Shown here: positions 1-9,662 of the stretch, piece by piece
Position numbering within the stretch: the stretch's first letter is position 1
Layout of the letters: each line of letters opens with the position of its first letter
From: Pseudoalteromonas luteoviolacea NCIMB 1944
Lineage (GTDB): Bacteria > Pseudomonadota > Gammaproteobacteria > Enterobacterales > Alteromonadaceae
Assembly: GCF_001625565.1 (NCBI RefSeq)
Contig: NZ_AUXS01000097.1
Location: 248,001-312,000 of the forward strand
Reading direction: 5' to 3'
Length of the DNA: 64,000 nt
The notes under the pieces: generated by a model
Told to the model about the DNA's origin: nothing
The model's database searches: none
Seen by the model: only the letters and a program-made list of their open reading frames with translations
Made by a program: the position numbers and the translations under genes

Positions 1-2
1 AA

Positions 3-3000
3 GAAATAAGCGCACATAACCTGTCTATTTGGGCAGAGCAAGGTAAGTTAAAATTGGCTTTTGGCAATGCGTCTCCGGATCCGCAGTTAGTGAATAAAAT
101 CAAAGCCAATAAGCCAGAATTAATTGCGTTTTTGAGTGAGCAAAACATTGACTCGGCGAAAGCCTTTAGACGTTATATTCAGAGTCAAACTGCGCCTTCT
201 CGTAGGATTGAGTCGGTGAGTCCGGCAAACAGCTTGCAGCAAGGGTTTATCTATCATCATTTGAATCAGCCAGACGATGACGCATATCGCGTACAAATGA
301 TGTTGGATTATCAAGAGCCGCTCAATGTACCTTTGTATCAAAAGGCCTGGGAGTTGACCTCTTTACGGTTCCCTGCACTGCGCACTTTTTTTAACTGGGA
401 TGAAACCCTGTTGCAAATTGTCTCCCCCAAAGCGAGTATCGACAGCAATAGCTTTTACTATGAAGATATCAGCGCATTAGGTGAAGCAGAGCGTGGTGCA
501 AAGATAGATGCGTTGCAGCAAGCGGAGCGCGCAAAAGGGTTTGATCTGTCAAAGCCGGGCTTGATCCGAATTTCACTTATCAAGCAAGCAGATGACTTAT
601 ACACCTTACTAAAAACGGAGCACCACAGCATCAGCGATGGCTGGAGTGCGCCTTTGTTGCTGCGCAGTGTCCATGAATATTATGAACAGCTGTTAGGGGG
701 GACGATACCAACTGTTGAGGTCGAAACGGCCTATTTGGCAACGCAGCAGTACTATCAACAGAACCAAGCACAGACACAGCAGTATTGGCTAGAAAAGAAG
801 CTGCAATTTGAAGGGGCAAACGACATCTCGGGTATGTTGAGTGCCCCCCTTGATTTAACCAAACCAATGCAGGTCACAGAGCCAGATACGCAGCAGCTGA
901 TGATAAGTGGTGCTGAGTTTCATAGACTCAAATCCATGTGCCAAAATGCGGGCGTGACATTGAATGTCGCGTTGCAATTTTGTTGGCACAAGCTTATTCA
1001 AGTCTATGCGGGAGATGAGCAAACAACTGTGGGGACTGTTGTCTCTGGTCGCAATTTGCCGGTTGACGGCATCGACCACAGTGTTGGATTATTTATCAAT
1101 ACCTTGCCGCTGCAAGTGTTTTGGCCACAAGATGCCTCTTGTGCGCAAATCATGACTGACATTCAGCTGTCGATTGCCTCCCTCAACAGTGCCAGCAGTG
1201 TTGCTTTAGCGGAGTTGCAACCTCAAGGTGAGCGGTTATTCCATACCTTGTTCACATTTGAAAACTATCCGATCAATCATCAAGGGGATACTCGAAAATG
1301 GCAACTCAAAAAGGTGGTAGAGAAAATTGACTATCCGCTGTCAATTGTCGCGACAGAGCAGGGTGATACGCTCGATATTGCCATTAACTACAGTGCAAAT
1401 TGGTTAGATACTGACAAAGCCACTAAGTTGGTAACTCAGCTTAAAGTTCTGCTTGAGCAGCTGGTGGATGCGCCAGAACAGCCGCATCAGCAATTAGGGT
1501 TGTTGACACCAGCTGAGTGTGAGGCAATCACTCAGCAGTGGCACTGCCAACAAACGCACTTTGAATTTGAAACTGACATTGCGGGCTTGATTGCCCAGCA
1601 CGCGCAAGCTATGCCAGACAAGGTGGCTGTTAAAGCGGGGGAAACTTCTTTAAGTTATCACCAACTTAATGAGCGAGCTGAGCATTTAGCAAATAACATT
1701 TTGCAGCGCCTTACTCAGCAAGGGGAGTCGGTGCAAGCCGATACACTGATCGGGCTGTATTTGAGCCCAAGTGCTGAAACCCTTGTGGCGATGGTAGCGG
1801 TATTGAAATTAGGTGCGGGATATGTGCCTATCTCCCCGGATGCACCTGAGGACAGAGTACAGTTTATTTTGGCTGATACAGACACACGCTTGGTGTTGAC
1901 TCAATCTCAATATGCCCATCGATTAGATACTTGGCTCACGGGCACCCAAGTTGGCTTTATCAGCTGTGATAAACCTATGTTGGTAGCAAATAACCCACAA
2001 GGCTTTGCTGAGCGTCGCAGTCGTATAAATAACATTGCTTATGTCATTTATACCTCGGGTACCACAGGTAAACCAAAAGGCGTGATGGTAGAGCAAGGGC
2101 AGGTGCTGAATTACTTTTTTGGGGTGCAAAGTACCTTATTAGATGCTCTGGATGTAACAGACTTTTCGACCAACTATTGTTTTGATTTGACTGTGACAAC
2201 CACCTTGTGCCCACTGATGGCGGGTGGCACAGTGTGTGTTTACCAGGATGATATTGCCAATGTGTCAGCGTATCAGGCACATTTGACAAACAATCAAGTG
2301 CGTTTTGTAAAAACCACACCGAGTCTTGCGAACATATTATTGACTGGCAGTGGGATAACCTTACGCAGCTTAATGGTGGGCGGTGAAGCACTGACTAAGC
2401 CGGTGATTGATAAGCTCTCAATAGTCACCGATACATTGATTGATGAATATGGTCCGACAGAGGCGACCGTTGGTGCCATGAATAAGCGCGTTGACCCAAG
2501 TCAAGTGGTTAATGGTATCGGGCATGCTTATCCCAATGTTGCGCTGTATGTTTTGTCATCGGTACTTAAACCTGTGCCAGTAGGCGCAATCGGTGAGTTA
2601 TATATCGGCGGTGCTGGTGTTGCCAGAGGTTACTTAAATAGGGAAGATTTAACCCAGTCGCGCTTTATTAAAAATCCGTTTGTAAGTAGCGATGATACGT
2701 ACAATCAGCGTATATATAAAACTGGCGATTTGGTTCGTTGGCTCGACAATGGTGAAATTGAATACCTTGGTCGAAACGACAATCAAGTTAAAATTCGAGG
2801 CTATCGGATTGAACTTGGTGAGATTGAGCATGCTATATGTGACGTTGCTGGTGTTCACAGTGCGGCTGTCATTGCAGATAAAAGTCATGCAGACGGTGCG
2901 CTACATGCCTATTGGATTGCCAGCGCAGACAGTGCCGCCTGTGAAGAAGATATAAGCGCATATCTGGGATCAAGGTTACCAAAATATATGCTCCCAGCCA

Positions 3001-6000
3001 GCTTTACTCGACTAGATGTGTTCCCTTTGACTGGCAATGGAAAGCTGGATGAAAAGGCGCTGCCTATTCCTAATCAAGGTTTCGCACATAGCTATAAAGC
3101 GCCGAGCAGTGAGCTTGAGTCGACTTTATGCGAGCTTTGGCAGCAGGTGCTCAATGTTGATACTGTGGGTGTGGATGATAATTTTTATACGTTAGGTGGT
3201 AATTCAATTACGGCAATTCGTCTGTCTGCGGCCAGCCGCAAAGCGCTTAAGCGTGATATTCCACTCGAAATGTTATTCACACATAATACGGTAGCAAAAC
3301 TTGCCAAAGTAATTGATGCATCACAGGCCATTGTGATCCCACGCAGTGACTGCGAGGTTTTACCGCTGTCATTTGCACAAGAGCGGTTGCTCTTTATCGA
3401 CAGTTACGAAAAGGGCAGTAGTGCATATCACATTCCAGCCCTGTTTGAAGTGGGGGAGTCGCTAAACCTTAGTGCCTTACAACAAGCGCTTAATCAAGTA
3501 GTTGCTCGCCATGAGGTATTAAACTCGGTATTTAATACCCGTGATGACGGCGTCTTAAGCCAATGCGCATTACGCAAAAACATTGCCATTTTACAGCACA
3601 CAGTGGTAGATGAAGTTGCGTTGGCAGCTTTGGTGAGTGAACTTGCTGTACAACCATTTGAGTTGTCAAAAGACAGTCCAATGCGGGTGTATCACATTTG
3701 TTGTTCATCCACGCAGTATTTGCTCTTTGTTTGGCACCATATTGCGTTTGATGGCTGGTCGACTTTTGTATTCACCGACGAGCTAACGAAAGCGTATATA
3801 GCGGCACTGGATGGTAAAACTGCACAACTGCCAGAGTTGAGCATCCGGTATGCGGACTACGCAAAGTGGCAAAGAGATTATCTTCAAGGTGAGACACTAA
3901 ACAAGCTGCAAAGCTACTGGACAGGTGCGCTCAAAGGTTTCGAAACGCTTGAGTTACCTTATGACAGAGCAAGGCCAAGCCAAGTGAGTTATGCCGGAGA
4001 AAATCTCGATTTAACCCTTGATAAAGACTTATCCAAGCAGGTTGTGGAGATTGCCAAAGCACATCAAACAAGTGTGTATACCGTGATGTTGAGCGCTTTT
4101 TATGTGACTTTGGCCAGTGTATCTGGCCAGCAAGATATTGTAGTTGGTACGCCTTCTGACAACCGACATCATAGCCAAGTGCAGGCCTTAATCGGATTTT
4201 TTGTTAACTCTATGGCGCTGCGCAGCCAAGTCGATAAACAAGCCAGTGCTAGCGAATTTATTCAACATACCCATCAGTTGGTAACACAAGCGAAAGTACA
4301 CCAAGAGCTGCCGTTTGAACAGGTAGTTGAATTGTTAGAATTGGAAAGAGATAGTTCTCGTCACCCTATTTTTCAGGTGATGTTTAGTGTGCAGAGCATG
4401 AATGCTGAGTCGATTGTGCACGGTGATATGCAGCTCACCCCTGTGCTAAGCGATATGCTCAATGCAAAGAGTGCAAAATACGACTTAACCTTAATGGTGG
4501 ATGATAGCGCTGAGCAGCTTGGTTTGCAGTTTAATTATGCAACCAGTTTATTCGAAAAGGTGACAATTGACGCACTTGCAGGCCGTTATTTGCGGATACT
4601 CAAAAGTATGTTGGCCGCGCCATCTGAGCCATTGCACCACATTAATGTGCTGAGTGACGTTGAGCGCACACAGTTGCTTGAGCACTTCAACGCACAGCCA
4701 GTGCATAAACTGAGTGAACACTCGATTCAGCGTGTATTTGAGCAGGTTGTTCAACAACACAGCAATGACATTGCCGTGGTGTGTGGTGACGAACAATTGA
4801 GTTACCAGCAGCTTAATAATAGGGCCAATCAGCTTGCTCGATGTATTCGACAAGCCTACGAGACTGAGCAAAAATCAGCGATCAAGCCAGATACATTAAT
4901 TGCACTGTACTACCCTCAAAATATCGATATGGTTGTGGCGATTTTAGCTGTGTTAAAAGCCGGTGCTGCTTATGTACCGCTGTCGATGGATAATCCAGAT
5001 GAGCGCACGCGATTTATTGTCGACGATGCGAATGTACCTTTGATACTGACACACGCTGATTATTATGCTCAGGTGTCAGGGATCTTCAATACGGACGCAG
5101 GGCCAAGGGTATTGGTTGCCGAGCACGTTGGTGGCGAGAACACCGCGAATTTGGATGTAGATACTGAACTGACTAGCTTAGCTTATGTTATTTATACTTC
5201 TGGGACCACAGGTCAACCCAAGGGCGTAGAGATAGAGCACCATGCTGTGAATTCCTTTGCATTGGGTAATAACTACTTGGATGCATCTAAGGTGAGTAAT
5301 ATCGCAAGTATGTCATCTTATGCGTTCGATGGTTTTATTTTTGATGCCATGTTCAGTTTGCTCAACGGTTTGTGTGTGCACTTAGTTGATAAGTACACGC
5401 GACTATCTCCTGAGTTATTTGCGCAGTATGTTCTAGAACACGATATAGATGCGAGCTTTATGACCACTGCATTATTTAATGCGCTGGCAACCAGTGGGCA
5501 GCTTAAAAGTAGTTCGCTCAAGCACATTTTATTTGGTGGCGAGCAGGTCAATTTAAATGTGGTGAATGCCTTTAAGCAAAGTACACCGCAAGTGAAGTTA
5601 AGTCATGTCTATGGCCCGACAGAAACCACAGTGTTTGCCTCTGTTTGCCATCTCGATGATAGTCGAACTAATGCGCCCATTGGTCATGCTTTGACTGGCA
5701 AAACTTTGTATGTGCTAGATTCGATGGGTAACCCAGTACCTGTGGGTACACCGGGTGAGCTTTACATCGGTGGTGAGGGCCTTGCCAGAGGGTATTTAAA
5801 CCGCCCAGAACTAACCGCTGAAAAGTTTGTAGAAAACCCATTTGTAAAACCGATTGCAGGAAGCAATGCAGAAACTCGTATGTATCGCACAGGAGACATT
5901 GTTAGGTGGCAAAGTGATGGCAATATTGAGTACGTTGGTCGTAATGACAAGCAAGTGAAAATACGCGGGTTTAGAATTGAGTTAGGGGAAATTGAAAGTG

Positions 6001-7256
6001 CTATTTGTAGTATTGCTGGGGTGAAGCAAACCGCGGTGATAGCAAAACAAAATGGCACTGAAAAGTATCTCGCGGCGTATGTCGTGAGTGACGATACACG
6101 GGCTGATAAAGTAGAGCAGATCTTGGATTATTTACAGAGTGCGCTACCTGATTTTATGGTGCCATCCGCAATAACGTTACTTGATAAGATCCCACTCAAT
6201 GTCAACGGCAAACTGGATGTGAAGTCCTTGCCAGAACCCAATTTTATTTCCAGTGATACATATGTTGAGCCACGGGATGCCCTCGAGCTTAAGTTATGTG
6301 AGTTATGGCAATCAGCACTAAGTCATTCGCAAATAGGTATTAGCGATGACTACTTCAAATTGGGTGGGACCTCAATCGCGGCTATTAAGCTCACACAAAT
6401 GATAAACCAAACCATCAATTGCAAGCTTTCTGTGGCAGATTTGTTTAATTCGCCTACGGTGCAAGGCCTTGCAAGTTTGATTCGAAACCAAGCGCGAGAC
6501 GGGCAGTTAGTGAAGCGTTTGAACAATTTTAAAGCGGGTTTGCCAACCCTTGTAATGATCCATGCTGGCAGCGGTGGTTGTGAGGTTTATCAAGGGCTAG
6601 CAGCAGAGTTAAGTGGGTCGTTTAATTGTTTGGGCATTGACAATTACAACCTCATCAATGATCAAAAAATTAGTCAGTTAGATGTGCTAGCTAAGGTTTA
6701 TTACGACGAAGTTTGCACCCATATTGAACTTGATAAAGTTCAGCTAGTTGGTTGGTCACTAGGTGGTAACATTGCACTAGAAATGGCTGGTTTGTTTGAA
6801 AGAAACCACAACGCTGACATAAAAGTGCTGCTTTTAGACACTATTATCAAGTCAGGTAAGCTCAAATTGCTTACCCAAGAATTTGAGTCTGAAAATGAAC
6901 AATTGTTTATTACACGTATGCAAGAGCTTGGGCATGGAACAGAGAATATCGACGCCATGATAAAAGCCCGCAAAGCGGAAGGGCTGTTGGACTTGTGCCC
7001 ATTAACTCAGCCATTAAAAACGACTCAGGTGCATCTATTAAAAGCAGGTCAATACGAGGCACAAGTCTCAGAAATGTTGACACATGAGTGGTCGAAAACA
7101 TTGGATGCTATTGTAGACAACAATGTTGGAGAGTTTGTTGGAGGCAAGGTTGATTATACTTTGCTTACGCAGCGAAATCATGGAGATATTTTGCAAAGCC
7201 ATACTGAAATTAGCAGGGTATTGTCCAATATGATTGATACAGACTGTGAAGATTAA
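3..7256 (+). CDS. Non-ribosomal peptide synthetase, terminal subunit (docking-C-A-T-C-A-T-TE), 5'-partial
   Basis: This is the last subunit of a non-ribosomal peptide assembly line. It adds two amino acids and releases the product. The frame is open to the left edge, and the first residues (ISAHNLSIWAEQGKLKLAFG) fit a TubC-type N-terminal docking domain, so the true start is left of the window and the TTG at 54 is not the start. Counting from position 54: C1 has HHSISDG at residue 190; A1 has YTSGTTGKPKG near 666; T1 has GGNS with Ser1051; C2 has HHIAFDG at 1228; A2 has YTSGTTGQPKG near 1714; T2 has GGTS with Ser2107; the thioesterase has GWSLGG (Ser2235) and a late His2376. The residues I read at the nine specificity positions are DLTKMGEVG for A1 (close to the known Asn code) and DGFMLGVVF for A2 (aliphatic, Ile-like). 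No epimerisation domain is seen. The docking domain implies an upstream partner subunit. The product is unknown. Confidence 0.96.
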   Translation, partial: EISAHNLSIWAEQGKLKLAFGNASPDPQLVNKIKANKPELIAFLSEQNIDSAKAFRRYIQSQTAPSRRIESVSPANSLQQGFIYHHLNQPDDDAYRVQMMLDYQEPLNVPLYQKAWELTSLRFPALRTFFNWDETLLQIVSPKASIDSNSFYYEDISALGEAERGAKIDALQQAERAKGFDLSKPGLIRISLIKQADDLYTLLKTEHHSISDGWSAPLLLRSVHEYYEQLLGGTIPTVEVETAYLATQQYYQQNQAQTQQYWLEKKLQFEGANDISGMLSAPLDLTKPMQVTEPDTQQLMISGAEFHRLKSMCQNAGVTLNVALQFCWHKLIQVYAGDEQTTVGTVVSGRNLPVDGIDHSVGLFINTLPLQVFWPQDASCAQIMTDIQLSIASLNSASSVALAELQPQGERLFHTLFTFENYPINHQGDTRKWQLKKVVEKIDYPLSIVATEQGDTLDIAINYSANWLDTDKATKLVTQLKVLLEQLVDAPEQPHQQLGLLTPAECEAITQQWHCQQTHFEFETDIAGLIAQHAQAMPDKVAVKAGETSLSYHQLNERAEHLANNILQRLTQQGESVQADTLIGLYLSPSAETLVAMVAVLKLGAGYVPISPDAPEDRVQFILADTDTRLVLTQSQYAHRLDTWLTGTQVGFISCDKPMLVANNPQGFAERRSRINNIAYVIYTSGTTGKPKGVMVEQGQVLNYFFGVQSTLLDALDVTDFSTNYCFDLTVTTTLCPLMAGGTVCVYQDDIANVSAYQAHLTNNQVRFVKTTPSLANILLTGSGITLRSLMVGGEALTKPVIDKLSIVTDTLIDEYGPTEATVGAMNKRVDPSQVVNGIGHAYPNVALYVLSSVLKPVPVGAIGELYIGGAGVARGYLNREDLTQSRFIKNPFVSSDDTYNQRIYKTGDLVRWLDNGEIEYLGRNDNQVKIRGYRIELGEIEHAICDVAGVHSAAVIADKSHADGALHAYWIASADSAACEEDISAYLGSRLPKYMLPASFTRLDVFPLTGNGKLDEKALPIPNQGFAHSYKAPSSELESTLCELWQQVLNVDTVGVDDNFYTLGGNSITAIRLSAASRKALKRDIPLEMLFTHNTVAKLAKVIDASQAIVIPRSDCEVLPLSFAQERLLFIDSYEKGSSAYHIPALFEVGESLNLSALQQALNQVVARHEVLNSVFNTRDDGVLSQCALRKNIAILQHTVVDEVALAALVSELAVQPFELSKDSPMRVYHICCSSTQYLLFVWHHIAFDGWSTFVFTDELTKAYIAALDGKTAQLPELSIRYADYAKWQRDYLQGETLNKLQSYWTGALKGFETLELPYDRARPSQVSYAGENLDLTLDKDLSKQVVEIAKAHQTSVYTVMLSAFYVTLASVSGQQDIVVGTPSDNRHHSQVQALIGFFVNSMALRSQVDKQASASEFIQHTHQLVTQAKVHQELPFEQVVELLELERDSSRHPIFQVMFSVQSMNAESIVHGDMQLTPVLSDMLNAKSAKYDLTLMVDDSAEQLGLQFNYATSLFEKVTIDALAGRYLRILKSMLAAPSEPLHHINVLSDVERTQLLEHFNAQPVHKLSEHSIQRVFEQVVQQHSNDIAVVCGDEQLSYQQLNNRANQLARCIRQAYETEQKSAIKPDTLIALYYPQNIDMVVAILAVLKAGAAYVPLSMDNPDERTRFIVDDANVPLILTHADYYAQVSGIFNTDAGPRVLVAEHVGGENTANLDVDTELTSLAYVIYTSGTTGQPKGVEIEHHAVNSFALGNNYLDASKVSNIASMSSYAFDGFIFDAMFSLLNGLCVHLVDKYTRLSPELFAQYVLEHDIDASFMTTALFNALATSGQLKSSSLKHILFGGEQVNLNVVNAFKQSTPQVKLSHVYGPTETTVFASVCHLDDSRTNAPIGHALTGKTLYVLDSMGNPVPVGTPGELYIGGEGLARGYLNRPELTAEKFVENPFVKPIAGSNAETRMYRTGDIVRWQSDGNIEYVGRNDKQVKIRGFRIELGEIESAICSIAGVKQTAVIAKQNGTEKYLAAYVVSDDTRADKVEQILDYLQSALPDFMVPSAITLLDKIPLNVNGKLDVKSLPEPNFISSDTYVEPRDALELKLCELWQSALSHSQIGISDDYFKLGGTSIAAIKLTQMINQTINCKLSVADLFNSPTVQGLASLIRNQARDGQLVKRLNNFKAGLPTLVMIHAGSGGCEVYQGLAAELSGSFNCLGIDNYNLINDQKISQLDVLAKVYYDEVCTHIELDKVQLVGWSLGGNIALEMAGLFERNHNADIKVLLLDTIIKSGKLKLLTQEFESENEQLFITRMQELGHGTENIDAMIKARKAEGLLDLCPLTQPLKTTQVHLLKAGQYEAQVSEMLTHEWSKTLDAIVDNNVGEFVGGKVDYTLLTQRNHGDILQSHTEISRVLSNMIDTDCED

Positions 7257-7268
7257 AAGGTATTTGTT

Positions 7269-7784
7269 ATGAATAAAAAGGTATTGTTGTCATCTTTAAT
7301 TTGCGTACTGTTAGCTGGGTGTTCGTCGACTTCCAACATGAGTATTAATAAAGTGAAAGGTGCCCCAACCGATGTCCGGATTGTGGTAAATCATGTGGAG
7401 AGCACCGAAGGCCAGCTGCTGGTATATTTGCATGACAATGCAGGCTCCTATTACAGTGATGATAACTACAGTGCTTCGAGCATTAAGTATTTTCATCGCA
7501 TAGTCGTCAAGCCCAGCATACCGGCAACGGAAGTTGTATTGACGGATATCCCAGCGGGCAAGTACGCCATCAGCGTTGTTCACGATAAAGATAGTGATGG
7601 CACACTCGATCGCATGGTTTTTCCTTTCATCGGCATGCCAAGCGAGCCATATGGTCTGTCAAATGATGCTTATAGTGCATTGTCTAAGGGTAGTTTTGAA
7701 GACGCTTTAGTGGATATTACGGCTCAAGCTCAGCCTATTGAAATTAAACTGGCAACCCATCTATCCAAAACGTTTGGTGGTTAA
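7269..7784 (+). CDS. DUF2141 family lipoprotein
   Basis: A 171-residue exported lipoprotein. The N-terminus has a positively charged start, a hydrophobic stretch and the lipobox LLAGC at about residues 14-18, so it should be lipid-anchored in the envelope. The body matches the DUF2141 pattern: a beta-rich domain with an LVYLHDNAG segment, the PAGKYAISVVHDKDSDGTLD core, and a late GMPSEPYGLSNDAYS motif. The function of DUF2141 proteins is unknown. It starts only 12 bases after the NRPS stop, with an AAAGGTATTTGTT leader as the likely ribosome site, so it is probably co-transcribed with the NRPS. Whether it has a role in peptide export or protection, or is just a passenger, cannot be decided here. 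Confidence 0.85.
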   Translation: MNKKVLLSSLICVLLAGCSSTSNMSINKVKGAPTDVRIVVNHVESTEGQLLVYLHDNAGSYYSDDNYSASSIKYFHRIVVKPSIPATEVVLTDIPAGKYAISVVHDKDSDGTLDRMVFPFIGMPSEPYGLSNDAYSALSKGSFEDALVDITAQAQPIEIKLATHLSKTFGG

Positions 7785-7843
7785 AAGTTGAGGGTTGAGT
7801 CTATGAACAATCATAGGCTCATCCATGCCAAAGTTGGCTTTTT

Positions 7844-8025
7844 CCGCAATCCATGGGTTTTAGGTAGAGTATTTGGATCCCAATTCCCGTCATTGCGGGC
7901 TTGCTCCGCAATCTATAGGTTTTGGGCGGTGTATTTGGATTCCAACTCCCGTCATTGTGGACTTGTTCCGCAATCCATGGGTTTTAGGTAGAGTATTTAG
8001 ATCCCGAATCAAGTTCGGGATGACA
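7844..8025. repeat. 62-bp tandem repeat, about three degenerate copies
   Basis: The motif CCGCAATC[CT]AT[GA]GGTTTT recurs at 7844, 7906 and 7968, an exact 62-base period. Each unit carries a GTATTTGGATCCC-like segment, and the first two carry a small inverted repeat (CCCGTCATTGCGGG in copy 1). The last copy ends differently, in CCCGAA-TCAAG-TTCGGG, a hairpin. The two short reading frames over this stretch are repeat translations (NSRHCGL...PQS), not genes. It fills the gap between the DUF2141 lipoprotein and the protease lipoprotein. It resembles dispersed intergenic palindromic elements of gammaproteobacteria; that is inference. Confidence 0.8.
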
Positions 8026-8150
8026 AAGGACGCATTATTACAATGTTGGCCCGTGGTACAAGACTTACTTTCAATACAAAACGGACCCATGACACAAAAT
8101 GAGCTGTCTGTACATAACTGACCTTCGGATCGATTCCCATCTCAATTATC

Positions 8151-8179
8151 TTGAATTTGACATTCTCTTCACATACATA
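8151..8179 (+). promoter_or_regulatory. Candidate sigma70 promoter for the protease lipoprotein
   Basis: TTGAAT at 8151-8156 and TACATA at 8174-8179 are separated by 17 bases, about 40 bases before the GTG start at 8222. Read by eye only. Confidence 0.35.
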
Positions 8180-8221
8180 AGAGTAAGCTCCGCTGATAAA
8201 TCAACTTAATGGAGGTGAGCG

Positions 8222-9454
8222 GTGAAGTTATTCGTGGTTTTACTTGGAGCAATGACGCTCAGTGGGTGCAGTGTTGCTAATTATATTCGGCTGAAGTACG
8301 AAAACGATGATATCCAGCCACATTGGCAAGCTGGACAAAAAACAACGCAAGTGGATGCACAAATTAGCGCTAAACCTTATGTATATATGTCTATCAACGG
8401 GGTTCAGGGCTTCAAAATGATGATTGATACAGGCGCGTCTATTTCAATTTTAAACGATTCCAAAAAGGTGAAAGCCTTGGCATTAAAGGAGGGCTACTCA
8501 CTTGAGTTAGGAGGGTGGGGAGATGGCAAAAATTCTCATGGTTTCCAAACCGAAGTTAGCGATATTCAACTCGGTAAAGTGAATTTTAAAAATGTGAGTT
8601 TTGCCTATATGCCTGTGACCGAAAGCGAATACTTTTTGAGGGATGATGAGGCAGTGTTCGATGGTGTATTGGGTCATGATATTCTTAAACATTTTACTTG
8701 GTATATTGATTCGAAAGCAGGGACCATTGACATTTCTCGTGAGCCTTACCAACCGTCCGAGCAAGATATATCAATCCCTATGCGCGTATCTCTCAGCAAA
8801 CTTTATTTTGACAGTGAAGTTGATTTAGGTGACAACCAAATAATGTCTCAGGAGCTGGTACTTGATACTGGCAGTCGCCACTATTTCAAGCTTAACAATT
8901 ACCATGTCCGTGACTTGGGCTATGAATTTAAAGGTAAAACAGTCACTGGTTCTGATTTTGGCTTAAGTGGTCAAACAATTCATCAACGCGGCACTATTCC
9001 ATCACTACAAATTGCAGGGCTAGAATTAAGCAATGTAAAAACTAATTTTATTGAAGGTGGCGATGACGGAAAGTCAGTGTTAGGAAGCTCTATATTGTCC
9101 CATTTTAATTATGTAATTGATTATCACAATGTGAGCCTACACTTAAAGCCTTATAATTCAGTCCTATTTAATGCTCGATACAATTTACTTGGGTTAGAGT
9201 TGAGAAAGTTGGTTAATGGTGCTTTTGTCGTTCGGTACATAATGCCAGATATGGCCGCTTTTGGAGCGGGTATCAAAGTTGGTGACGAAGTGCTTAGCTT
9301 CAATGGCATTGAAGCGCACAGGTTATCGCAAAAGGATTGGATAGAAGTTTCAGCGACCCAAGGAGAACATGAGTTATGTATTTCTAGAGATAATTTATGT
9401 TTCAAACTCAGTGCAGATCATGTAGCAGGCTATAGTAACGATTTTAAATACTAG
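8222..9454 (+). CDS. Retropepsin-like aspartic protease lipoprotein with C-terminal PDZ domain
   Basis: A 410-residue envelope lipoprotein, predicted to be a peptidase. The start is GTG at 8222, preceded by GGAGG at 8211-8215, and the signal peptide ends in the lipobox LSGC (residues 13-16). Two aspartic-protease active-site motifs are visible: MIDTGAS with Asp69 and LVLDTGS with Asp215. Each is followed by a lobe containing VLGHDIL or VLGSSIL, as in retropepsin-like families. The last 80 residues (LGLELRKL to the end) look like a PDZ domain with the VGDEVLSFNG motif. Many bacterial retropepsins have one DTG lobe and dimerise; here one chain carries both, as in pepsin. It is likely monocistronic, with a strong terminator directly after it. 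The substrate is unknown. Confidence 0.85.
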   Translation: MKLFVVLLGAMTLSGCSVANYIRLKYENDDIQPHWQAGQKTTQVDAQISAKPYVYMSINGVQGFKMMIDTGASISILNDSKKVKALALKEGYSLELGGWGDGKNSHGFQTEVSDIQLGKVNFKNVSFAYMPVTESEYFLRDDEAVFDGVLGHDILKHFTWYIDSKAGTIDISREPYQPSEQDISIPMRVSLSKLYFDSEVDLGDNQIMSQELVLDTGSRHYFKLNNYHVRDLGYEFKGKTVTGSDFGLSGQTIHQRGTIPSLQIAGLELSNVKTNFIEGGDDGKSVLGSSILSHFNYVIDYHNVSLHLKPYNSVLFNARYNLLGLELRKLVNGAFVVRYIMPDMAAFGAGIKVGDEVLSFNGIEAHRLSQKDWIEVSATQGEHELCISRDNLCFKLSADHVAGYSNDFKY

Positions 9455-9513
9455 TTGTTTAGTCGCAAACCTGAGTAATTTAACTATACTGAACGAAGGT
9501 CTCCCACCGATAT

Positions 9514-9546
9514 AAAACGGCAAGATAATTATCTTGCCGTTTTTTT
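9514..9546 (+). terminator. Rho-independent terminator
   Basis: A perfect 15-base inverted repeat (ACGGCAAGATAA core, 9514-9528 with 9529-9543) runs into a T tract. It ends the protease lipoprotein transcript and insulates ydiJ. Confidence 0.92.
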
Positions 9547-9604
9547 ATGCAATGAGTGCTGGTTGACGAGAGCTAAACCTGCCAAGAATTTTGTCCTCAC
9601 TAAA

Positions 9605-9633
9605 TTGTACAGATTAACCCTTGCGGTTATGTT
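9605..9633 (+). promoter_or_regulatory. Candidate sigma70 promoter of ydiJ
   Basis: TTGTAC (9605-9610) and TATGTT (9628-9633) are 17 bases apart. They place the transcript start near 9640, which supports the ATG at 9663 rather than an upstream TTG at 9621. Confidence 0.4.
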
Positions 9634-9662
9634 ATATTGTATCATTTTGTGGGGCGCAAAAA

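Noticed and set aside
7788..8121. Two overlapping short frames in the 62-bp repeat
   Set aside because: Their translations (NSRHCGL..PQS) are the repeat itself in several registers, with no ribosome site or family match.
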